Below, piece by piece: positions 1-5,604 of a DNA stretch of 8,400 nt (the stretch's first letter is position 1; every line of letters begins with the position of its first letter). The translations under genes were made by a program, and so were the position numbers. The notes beneath the pieces were generated by a model that did no database searches, was not told where the DNA came from, and worked only from the letters and a program-made list of their open reading frames with translations. Location of the stretch: NCBI GenBank assembly GCA_023135745.1, contig JAGLSM010000065.1:1-8400 (forward strand), written 5' to 3'. The stretch is from Spirochaetota bacterium. GTDB taxonomy: Bacteria; Spirochaetota; JAGLSM01.

Positions 1-54
1 TTTAAAATTTTCCAAAAAAACATTCACGTAGTATCATGGAAACCTTAGAGGTTA
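1..54 (+). other. Left edge: possible tail of an upstream gene plus nnr leader
   Basis: Frame 1 is open from the window edge to a TAG at 46-48 and reads FKIFQKNIHVVSWKP; it could be the C-terminus of an upstream gene ending 6 bases before the nnr ATG. Fifteen codons with no recognisable motif are not enough to call a gene, since an open frame of this length is expected by chance. A second open frame runs through ATG 36 and stops inside nnr, and is equally unsupported. No convincing promoter was seen. AGAGG at 47-51 is the probable ribosome binding site of nnr. Confidence 0.25.
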
Positions 55-1602
55 ATGATGAAGCTTGTTGACCGGATAGAGATGCAGCAAATTGATAAAG
101 CTACAATTGATGACTTTAATATACCTTCCCTGATATTGATGGAAAATGCCGGTAGAAGCGTAGCTCAATGGATAGATCGCAGATACGAAACCAATACAAA
201 AATTGCTGTGTTTTCAGGTTCCGGCAACAACGGCGGAGACGGATTTGTTATAGCCCGTCATCTGAATACTCTTGGATATAGACCTTATATTTACATACTT
301 GCGGATAAGAAAACTTTAAAGGGTGACTCGCTTATTAATTTCAAATCGTGTGTTTCACTTGGAATACCCTGTGAATTTATTTCTTCTATAGATGATTACA
401 TGGATTCTTTATCAGGGATAAAACATAGTAAAATAATAGTAGATGCAATTTTTGGAACAGGACTTAAGGGAGCTGTGAAGGGATATAAAAAACAGGTAAT
501 TGAGGAATTAAACACTCTTGGTATTATTAAATTGGCTGTTGATGTTCCGTCAGGACTTGTTTGCGGGGAAGAAGAACAGGGGCCTGATATACTAAAGGCG
601 GATGCTACTCTTGCGATAGGTCTTATTAAAAAATCCATGATAGATTATCCCGGAGCCTCATTTTGCGGAGATATAGAAGTCATTGATATTGGTTTTCCGG
701 ATAAATTAACAAAATCACCTTCGTTAAAAACTGAGTTGATAGACAGGGACTGGTTTTTATCAAAAATTACAAAGAGAAAACCTGATGTTCATAAGGGAAG
801 CATGGGTAGACTTGCTGTTATTGGCGGGTCAAGGAATCTTCAGGGTGCGCCTGTCCTGTCAGCTCTCGGAGGACTGTACGGGGGATGCGGTTTAACAGAA
901 GTTATTCTCCCGAGGAGTCTGGATTTGACGCCTTCACAGTTTAACCCTGATCTGTTGTCAAGATCAATAATGGATGATGGGGAAGGTTCATTTAATAAAC
1001 TCAGTATAAATGAGTGCCTGGAAGCTTTAAAACCTGCTGACGCTCTTGTTATTGGTCCCGGTATTGGAAGAAAAGAGGAAACAGCTGATTTCATTTTTTC
1101 TGTTCTGGAGAATATAAATATTCCTGTTGTAATAGATGCTGACGCGATTTTTCACTTATCAGATAAGCAGGATATTCTCAAAAGAATTAAACCCGATGTT
1201 ATTATCACTCCTCATTTTGGGGAATTCTGCAGGCTTATGGGAAATAATGACAAAATGAAGGTTAAGAAAAATAAACAGTCCTATGCCGGAGATTTTGTGA
1301 AGGATACAGGGAACATTCTGGTTCTTAAAGATGCTGTGACAAGTGTATATATTCCGGACGGGAGAATATACCTGATTAATAGCGGTCATCCTGCTATGGC
1401 CAAAGGTGGAACAGGCGATGTTCTTTCCGGATTTATAGGTGCCTTGCTTGCACGGGGCGTATCTGCTTCAACAGCGGGCCCTCTCGCGGCTTACATACAT
1501 GGACTTGCGGGAAGCTGTATTTCTGAGGAAAGTGGATCTGATGGCCTTACAGCTGCTGAACTGGCAGTTAAAATACCAAAAATTATTGAGGACTTAAGAT
1601 GA
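55..1602 (+). CDS. nnr: Bifunctional NAD(P)H-hydrate epimerase / ADP-dependent NAD(P)H-hydrate dehydratase
   Basis: Cytoplasmic metabolite-repair enzyme of 515 residues, the usual size for the YjeF_N plus carbohydrate-kinase-like fusion. The N-terminal epimerase domain (about 1-225) interconverts R- and S-NAD(P)HX; it shows GNNGGDGFVIARHL at 57-70, the acidic DAIFGTGLKG at 130-139 and DVPSGL at 163-168. The C-terminal dehydratase domain (about 235-515) dehydrates S-NAD(P)HX using ADP; it shows KGSMGRLAVIGGS at 248-259, GPGIG at 334-338, DADA at 361-364, TPHFGEF at 385-391 and KGGTGDVLSG at 450-459, with the likely catalytic Asp455. All motifs look intact. Two ATGs stand in tandem (55 and 58). 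AGAGG at 47-51 is only 3 bases before the first but 6 before the second, so translation may begin at Met2. The stop overlaps the next gene's start as ATGA. Confidence 0.95.
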   Translation: MMKLVDRIEMQQIDKATIDDFNIPSLILMENAGRSVAQWIDRRYETNTKIAVFSGSGNNGGDGFVIARHLNTLGYRPYIYILADKKTLKGDSLINFKSCVSLGIPCEFISSIDDYMDSLSGIKHSKIIVDAIFGTGLKGAVKGYKKQVIEELNTLGIIKLAVDVPSGLVCGEEEQGPDILKADATLAIGLIKKSMIDYPGASFCGDIEVIDIGFPDKLTKSPSLKTELIDRDWFLSKITKRKPDVHKGSMGRLAVIGGSRNLQGAPVLSALGGLYGGCGLTEVILPRSLDLTPSQFNPDLLSRSIMDDGEGSFNKLSINECLEALKPADALVIGPGIGRKEETADFIFSVLENINIPVVIDADAIFHLSDKQDILKRIKPDVIITPHFGEFCRLMGNNDKMKVKKNKQSYAGDFVKDTGNILVLKDAVTSVYIPDGRIYLINSGHPAMAKGGTGDVLSGFIGALLARGVSASTAGPLAAYIHGLAGSCISEESGSDGLTAAELAVKIPKIIEDLR

Positions 1603-2165
1603 TTATAAATGAAGAAAATTCACATGTGCCGGTTAATTCTGAAAACAACACTACGGGTCATTTTTATTACGATAAGGAGGAGAGGAAAAAACTTAAAAAT
1701 TACCCAAAACCGGAAAACCGGAAAAAATTCAGAATTATTATTCTTATTTTTGATATCGCTCTATTGTTTTTAGTTTATAAATGCGTTGTGGTAAAAAAGA
1801 AACAGCCGACGGTTTCAAGTAAACTAAAAAAAACAACGGTAATTTGGAAGAGTTACAGGCTTGTCTTTAAAAAGGAATTGACAAAGAAATACGCAGAATT
1901 AAGGCTGATAATAAGTAAAAAAGGAAATGCTGAATTTTCCCTGGATAAGACGACTTCTGCGGAGTTTTATTTCAAAGACTCTGTTGGTAAAACTATTAAG
2001 ACCTATCCCGCAAAAGTACTCTTCAAAGAAAATAAGACTATTCTCCATGTTTTTTACAGGAAATTTCCGGTTGTTACGCTGAAAAAACAAAAGAACTTCG
2101 GCGTGAAATTTTCCAATAAGAAGGATAGTATTGAGCTGGTTCTTGATGCTGATTCTAGAAATTAA
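1599..2165 (+). CDS. Unrecognised single-pass membrane protein coupled to nnr
   Basis: 188 residues; I do not recognise the family. Residues 1-43 are polar and charged, 44-65 (FRIIILIFDIALLFLVYKCV and two more residues) form one hydrophobic segment flanked by lysines and arginines on both sides, and 66-188 is a lysine-rich region with alternating polar/hydrophobic runs (YAELRLIISKKGNAEFSL, ILHVFYRKFPVVTL) suggesting a beta-rich domain. Topology is ambiguous because both flanks are basic; a short inside N-terminus with the larger domain in the periplasm is the simplest reading. The start overlaps the nnr stop as ATGA, with GAGG at 1588-1591 seven bases before the ATG, so translation is probably coupled to nnr. 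The 3' end overlaps the opposing PorV-like gene by 11 bases. It looks like a real gene: long, uninterrupted, well placed, with a lysine bias like its neighbours. Function unknown. Confidence 0.75.
   Translation: MIINEENSHVPVNSENNTTGHFYYDKEERKKLKNYPKPENRKKFRIIILIFDIALLFLVYKCVVVKKKQPTVSSKLKKTTVIWKSYRLVFKKELTKKYAELRLIISKKGNAEFSLDKTTSAEFYFKDSVGKTIKTYPAKVLFKENKTILHVFYRKFPVVTLKKQKNFGVKFSNKKDSIELVLDADSRN
1706..1725 (+). repeat. Short tandem repeat, 8-base unit AAAACCGG, 2.5 copies
   Basis: Two perfect copies of AAAACCGG followed by AAAA inside the membrane-protein gene, covering the basic stretch just before the membrane segment (codons for K-P-E-N-R-K-K). Unit length is not a multiple of three, so slippage would shift the frame. 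With so few copies this may simply be coincidence of lysine/arginine codons. Confidence 0.5.
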
Positions 2166-3111
2166 GAGAAGCTGTGAATGAATGGATGAAACCTATATCG
2201 CTGTTTAACGGTATGAAAGCATAATCTATTGTAATTTTTCCTGCTTTGATTCCAAATCCGCTTGATAAAGATTTTAGTTCGAATCCATTTTGATACCCCA
2301 TCCTGAGAGATAAAAATCCAAAAGGAGAATAGGAGAATCCGATTTTATATCTTTTGTCTCCTTCATTGAAATAGGAGGTGAATTCAGCCGTGAAGTATAG
2401 TGAAGAATTGTCAGTTTTTAAAAAACGGTACATAAAACCAATGTTTAAAGAAGACGGCATTCTCCCGGAACTACCCTCTGATGAAGAAAATTCATCAAAT
2501 GAAAGAGGCGGACCTATATTTCTAAGGGCGAGTCCCAGGGTAAGGTTCTTATCCTTCGGGGAGTAAAAACTAAGAAATGATGTTTTGTAAATAATTGCTA
2601 TATCAAAAGCTGCTCCAAAAATAGAAGTGTCAACAAGGTCTCTGAGGATGAAATGAATTCCGGCGCCTACTCCAAGAGTATCTTTAATAAGCGGATAACT
2701 TATAAAGAAACTCGCGGACATATCAAAAAGGGAAGTTGAGCTTAATTCCTCCCCTGTCAGTGAGTATTCCCTGATTTCCATAGTTGAGAACATTGTTAGA
2801 TCAAGACCTATTGTTATACCCGGATATTTAGGTATTGGTTCGATATATGTCACAGACGAAAACATAGTCCCGCCGATCCAGGGCAAACCTGAAAAAGACA
2901 AAATATTTTCCTTATGAAATATCAACCCGGCAGGATTGTATATGGCAGTCGCGCTGCCTTGCGTTATTGCAACAAAAGCTCCGCCAAGAGCATTTACCTT
3001 GGCACTTGTTTCAACTTTTAGAAAATCTGCCGCGCTGCTTGTAGCGGGCATCGAGTTCGCTTTACTAAAAACCAATATGGTGATAATTAACAGGTTGAGA
3101 TATTTTCTCAT
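2155..3111 (-). CDS. PorV/PorQ (UPF0164)-like outer-membrane beta-barrel protein
   Basis: 318 residues. A signal peptide is evident: MRKYLN, a hydrophobic core to about residue 16, then a likely cleavage near 19-28. The mature start has the family signature AADFLKVETSAKVNALGGAFVA (27-48) followed by SATAIYNPAGL (53-63), typical of FadL-related PorV/PorQ and treponemal UPF0164 proteins. Later signatures are LTLGLALRNIGPPLSFDE (190-207) and the C-terminal DYAFIP (296-301) and strand ending in Phe (HSFTASLNF), the usual Omp assembly signal. It is therefore an exported outer-membrane barrel. In Bacteroidota PorV carries type IX secretion substrates, but many relatives outside that phylum have no known role and no secretion partner is visible here. 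The start is supported by GAGGG (complement of 3116-3120) four bases upstream. It is divergent from htpG, with a long AT-rich leader, and convergent with the membrane-protein gene. Confidence 0.85.
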   Translation of the reverse strand: MRKYLNLLIITILVFSKANSMPATSSAADFLKVETSAKVNALGGAFVAITQGSATAIYNPAGLIFHKENILSFSGLPWIGGTMFSSVTYIEPIPKYPGITIGLDLTMFSTMEIREYSLTGEELSSTSLFDMSASFFISYPLIKDTLGVGAGIHFILRDLVDTSIFGAAFDIAIIYKTSFLSFYSPKDKNLTLGLALRNIGPPLSFDEFSSSEGSSGRMPSSLNIGFMYRFLKTDNSSLYFTAEFTSYFNEGDKRYKIGFSYSPFGFLSLRMGYQNGFELKSLSSGFGIKAGKITIDYAFIPLNSDIGFIHSFTASLNF

Positions 3112-3160
3112 ATTACCCTCAGGATGCAGTTCTGTATCAGTTAGATTCTGTCATAGATTG

Positions 3161-3195
3161 TCCCGAATCCAATTATTTTAAAATGTGAATCGGGA
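3161..3195 (-). other. Imperfect hairpin in the leader of the PorV-like gene
   Basis: TCCCGAATC at 3161-3169 faces GAATCGGGA at 3187-3195: nine-base arms with one mismatch and a 17-base AT-rich loop that itself contains the palindrome ATTTTAAAAT. It is the only GC-containing stem in the region and would lie in the 5' leader of the PorV-like mRNA if transcription starts near 3215. It lacks a following T-run on either strand, so it is not a typical intrinsic terminator. Alternatives are an operator or a leader structure affecting mRNA stability. Confidence 0.45.
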
Positions 3196-3221
3196 TCTAT
3201 GTGATAAAATCAATCCTTCTT

Positions 3222-3250
3222 GGTATATCATTATATTATCACATTTTCAA
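3222..3250 (-). promoter_or_regulatory. Candidate promoter of the PorV-like gene
   Basis: On the minus strand TTGAAA (complement of 3245-3250) and TATACC (complement of 3222-3227) are separated by 17 bases, a reasonable vegetative promoter giving a leader of about 100 bases. A perfect TATAAT (complement of 3230-3235) also lies here but lacks a good -35 at 16-18 bases. In sequence this rich in A and T, matches arise easily, so the exact start is uncertain. Confidence 0.35.
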
Positions 3251-3269
3251 TATATTTCATGAAATATAT
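3250..3269. promoter_or_regulatory. Perfect 20-base palindrome, possible operator
   Basis: ATATATTTCA at 3250-3259 is mirrored exactly by TGAAATATAT at 3260-3269, with no spacer. It abuts the candidate -35 of the PorV-like gene (they share base 3250) and overlaps the -35 position that the alternative TATAAT would use. A dimeric helix-turn-helix regulator could bind such a site. AT-richness makes palindromes likelier, but ten consecutive matched pairs remain unusual for 560 bases. Confidence 0.45.
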
Positions 3270-3288
3270 ATATTCTATGAAGGATTAG

Positions 3289-3329
3289 ACACCTAATACA
3301 TTCCGCCATTCAGGTGTACATAAGGTGTA
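3289..3329. repeat. AGGTGT repeat cluster (one inverted, two direct copies)
   Basis: AGGTGTA occurs at 3312-3318 and again at 3323-3329, exactly 11 bases apart, so both copies fall on the same face of the helix. ACACCT at 3289-3294 is the same hexamer on the other strand. The arrangement resembles a multi-site binding region for a regulator between the two divergent promoters; no specific protein can be named. Confidence 0.35.
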
Positions 3330-3366
3330 GATAATTCTAAATTTGCTTTCTTATTCAATTAATTTT

Positions 3367-3455
3367 AAAAAAAATATAAGAAAATTACAAAAAAAGCTGA
3401 AATTTACTGTAATTCTAAAATATTTTCTTGAATTTTAAATGAAAAAAGATATAAG
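3367..3455 (+). promoter_or_regulatory. Phased A-tracts and candidate distal htpG promoter
   Basis: A-tracts at 3367-3374, 3381-3384, 3389-3395 and AAATTT at 3400-3405 have centres about 10 to 12 bases apart, the spacing expected of intrinsically bent DNA. Just downstream TTGAAT (3428-3433) and TATAAG (3450-3455) are 16 bases apart and could be a vegetative promoter assisted by the AT-rich upstream element. It would give htpG a leader of about 210 bases. Confidence 0.35.
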
Positions 3456-3501
3456 TATTCATGATTTTAGTTAAAATTTAGATCAAAGACCTATAAGAGA
3501 G

Positions 3502-3519
3502 AGGTATCCAAAGATACTT
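3502..3519 (+). other. Small hairpin in the possible htpG leader
   Basis: AGGTATC (3502-3508), loop CAAA, GATACTT (3513-3519): a seven-pair stem with one G-U pair. An alternative outer pairing TATAAG (3492-3497) with CTTATA (3517-3522) competes with it. No T-run follows, so it is not a normal terminator. It lies between the distal and proximal candidate htpG promoters and could be an operator or a leader stem. Confidence 0.3.
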
Positions 3520-3616
3520 ATAAAATGCGCTAAATAAGAAATATGTATAAAACCTGTTTATAAAATGATTGTAACCTGATAAAAAAATATAAATAATGAA
3601 AGAATGTTCAAGCTGC

Positions 3617-3645
3617 TTGACCGCTAAGCATATGTTTAGTATTTT
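3617..3645 (+). promoter_or_regulatory. Candidate proximal htpG promoter
   Basis: TTGACC at 3617-3622 and TATTTT at 3640-3645 are separated by exactly 17 bases, a good vegetative (sigma-70-type) match. Transcription would start near 3652, leaving a leader of about 20 bases that contains the AGGAG ribosome binding site at 3661-3665. The elements do not resemble the E. coli heat-shock (sigma-32) consensus because no C-rich -10 is present. Confidence 0.55.
3624..3639. promoter_or_regulatory. Near-palindrome in the htpG promoter spacer, possible operator
   Basis: CTAAGCATATGTTTAG is a 16-base inverted repeat with a single mismatched pair. It lies precisely between the -35 and -10 of the proximal promoter, where a bound repressor would block RNA polymerase. 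It is unlike CIRCE, the HrcA operator found before many heat-shock genes. Which regulator would bind is unknown. Confidence 0.4.
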
Positions 3646-3671
3646 TCTGCAAACAATAACAGGAGCAGGAC

Positions 3672-5600
3672 ATGGCAGCTAAAAAGCATAAATTTAAAAC
3701 AGAAACTCAAAAATTACTGGATTTGGTTATACATTCTCTTTATTCTCATCCGGATATATTTTTGCGCGAGATAATTTCTAATGCTTCTGATGCATGTGAC
3801 CGTCTAAGACTCCAAATGTTAAGTGACAAGTCTTTAAAAAATGAAAAGTCTGATTTTAAAATAAAAATAATCAGGGATGAAAAGAGTAATACACTTACCA
3901 TTTCCGATAATGGTTTAGGTATGAACGAAGAAGAACTGTTAAATAATCTTGGTACAATTGCCAGATCCGGTACAAAAAACTTCCTTGAATCACTTAAACA
4001 AAAAAAAGACAATCCGGAACAAATTGAATTAATAGGACAGTTCGGCGTTGGTTTTTACTCATCGTTTATGGTTTCATCAAGAGTTATTGTTGAAACAAGA
4101 AAAGCAGGCGAAGAAGAATCTTTCAGGTGGGAATCTGATGGATCCGGTAGTTTCACGATTGATAAGATTGATAAAAAAACCAGAGGTACAGATATAATCA
4201 TTCATCTTAAAGATGAGTTTAAAAAATACCTTGAAGACTACGAAATAAAATCAATAGTTAAGAAGTATTCAGATTATATTGAATATCCTGTTTTAATGGA
4301 TGTTGAGAAGTACATTCCCAAAAAAGACGATGAAAAAGAGCCGAAAAAAGAAATAGAAGAAGAAACTCTTAATTCCCAAAAAGCAATCTGGACGCGTTCG
4401 CCTAAGGAAGTAAAAGAGGATGAATACAAGGAATTTTACAAACAGCTGACCCATGATTATACAGATCATTATGCAAAAATACATTACAGGGTTGAAGGTG
4501 TAACCGAATATACTGCCCTGTTGTTTATACCCGCAAAGGCTCCTTTTGATTTAATGTTTGCTGCTGAAAAATTCAAAGGTATTCACCTGTATGTAAAACG
4601 GATATTTATTATGGATGACGCTGAGGCCTTAATGCCGAGGTATCTTAGATTTGTCAAGGGAGTTCTAGACTCTTCTGATTTACCGCTTAATGTATCAAGA
4701 GAAATCCTGCAGCAGGATAAGCTTCTTGCAAAGATAAAGACAAACCTGGTTAAAAAGGTTCTTGATACTCTTGCTCAAAAGAAAGAAAAGGATAAAGACA
4801 AGTACCTCGATTTTTTCAAGGAACTTGGCGGTATTCTCAAAGAAGGTTTGGCTTCGGATTTTGAAAATCAGAAAAAAATAATGGAACTTCTTCTTTTTGA
4901 AAGCACATCAACAAAACCCGGCGAGTATGTATCACTTGATGAGTATGTAAAGAATATGCCTTCAGATCAAAAAGAGATATACTATATTACCGGAGAATCC
5001 AGAGCAGAAGTTGAAAATTCGCCTCATCTTGAAGCATTTAATAAAAAGAAATTTGAAGTTTTATATCTTACTGATTCTATTGATGAGCTTATTTCTCAGC
5101 ACATGAATGAATATGAAGGTAAAAAAATAAAATCAGTTCTTAAGGGTGATCTTGATTTGTCTTCAACGGAAGAGGAAAAGGAAAGTAATAAAAAAGCATT
5201 GTCTGAGAAGCAGGACTCTTTCAAGGGATTATTGGAATTAATACAAAAGAAACTGGATGAAAATGTAAAAGAGGTAAGATTATCCAACAGACTTGTATCC
5301 AGCCCGGCTTGTCTTGTGACAGATGAATTCGGGATGAGTTCAAGTATGGAACGGCTTATGAAGTCAATGAATCAGAATGTTCCAAAAACAAAGAGAATTT
5401 TTGAACTAAATCCGGACCACAGTATAATAAAATTATTAAACGAGCTATACGTGAAGGATAGAAAAAAGACAGATGATTATATAGTATTACTCTACAATCA
5501 GGCGTTGATTGCCGAAGGCGGAAAACTGGATAATCCTGATAAGTTCAGCGGTATTTTTTCCAATGTTATGGAAGAGAATATTAAAACACTGATTAAGTAA
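3672..5600 (+). CDS. htpG: Molecular chaperone HtpG (Hsp90 family)
   Basis: 642 residues, close to the usual 610-640. HtpG is a cytoplasmic ATP-driven homodimeric chaperone acting late in client folding. The N-terminal GHKL ATPase domain shows REIISNASDA (32-41, Glu33 and Asn37), SDNGLGM (78-84, Asp79), GTIARSGTKNFL (94-105), the lid/glycine loop GQFGVGFYS (122-130) and RGTDIIIHL (171-179). A highly charged Lys/Glu linker covers about 211-236. The middle domain contains WTRSPKEV (240-247) and LPLNVSREILQQ (337-348), with Arg343 in the place of the conserved ATP-contacting arginine. The C-terminal dimerisation part ends without the MEEVD tail of eukaryotic cytosolic Hsp90, as expected in bacteria. 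AGGAG at 3661-3665, six bases before the ATG, fixes the start. The stop is 4 bases from the opposing cyclase-like gene. Confidence 0.98.
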   Translation: MAAKKHKFKTETQKLLDLVIHSLYSHPDIFLREIISNASDACDRLRLQMLSDKSLKNEKSDFKIKIIRDEKSNTLTISDNGLGMNEEELLNNLGTIARSGTKNFLESLKQKKDNPEQIELIGQFGVGFYSSFMVSSRVIVETRKAGEEESFRWESDGSGSFTIDKIDKKTRGTDIIIHLKDEFKKYLEDYEIKSIVKKYSDYIEYPVLMDVEKYIPKKDDEKEPKKEIEEETLNSQKAIWTRSPKEVKEDEYKEFYKQLTHDYTDHYAKIHYRVEGVTEYTALLFIPAKAPFDLMFAAEKFKGIHLYVKRIFIMDDAEALMPRYLRFVKGVLDSSDLPLNVSREILQQDKLLAKIKTNLVKKVLDTLAQKKEKDKDKYLDFFKELGGILKEGLASDFENQKKIMELLLFESTSTKPGEYVSLDEYVKNMPSDQKEIYYITGESRAEVENSPHLEAFNKKKFEVLYLTDSIDELISQHMNEYEGKKIKSVLKGDLDLSSTEEEKESNKKALSEKQDSFKGLLELIQKKLDENVKEVRLSNRLVSSPACLVTDEFGMSSSMERLMKSMNQNVPKTKRIFELNPDHSIIKLLNELYVKDRKKTDDYIVLLYNQALIAEGGKLDNPDKFSGIFSNVMEENIKTLIK

Positions 5601-5604
5601 GAAT

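Larger units (their letters stand above)
3112..3671. other. Divergent, AT-rich intergenic control region
   Basis: About 560 bases without a credible gene; open frames here are only a few codons long. It separates the PorV-like gene (-) from htpG (+). Besides the sites listed separately it holds a 12-base-period direct repeat TAGATT (3142-3147, 3154-3159), a 22-base-period direct repeat AACCTG (3551-3556, 3573-3578) and an inverted repeat TATAAA/TTTATA (3546-3551, 3557-3562). No tRNA, CIRCE element (TTAGCACTC-N9-GAGTGCTAA) or intrinsic terminator was recognised. Confidence 0.8.

Noticed and set aside
36..69. Short frame from ATG 36 overlapping the nnr start, as a possible leader peptide or upstream gene tail
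   Set aside because: Eleven codons with no ribosome binding site or recognisable content; not distinguishable from chance.
1673..1680. Near-perfect Shine-Dalgarno sequence TAAGGAGG inside the membrane-protein gene, suggesting an internal start
   Set aside because: No ATG, GTG or TTG follows within a usable distance in any frame, and the codons read a plausible Asp-Lys-Glu-Glu run; it is probably coincidental.
2378..2566. Open frames antisense to the PorV-like, htpG, nnr and cyclase-like genes
   Set aside because: They lie wholly or mostly within genes with strong family signatures, have no family motifs of their own and look like frame shadows.
3569..3593. TTGTAA and TATAAA as another htpG promoter
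   Set aside because: The spacer is only 13 bases, too short for a vegetative promoter; in DNA this AT-rich, such hexamers arise often.
3112..3671. CIRCE/HrcA operator or sigma-32 promoter before htpG
   Set aside because: I looked for TTAGCACTC-N9-GAGTGCTAA and for a C-rich -10 after CTTGAA and found neither.
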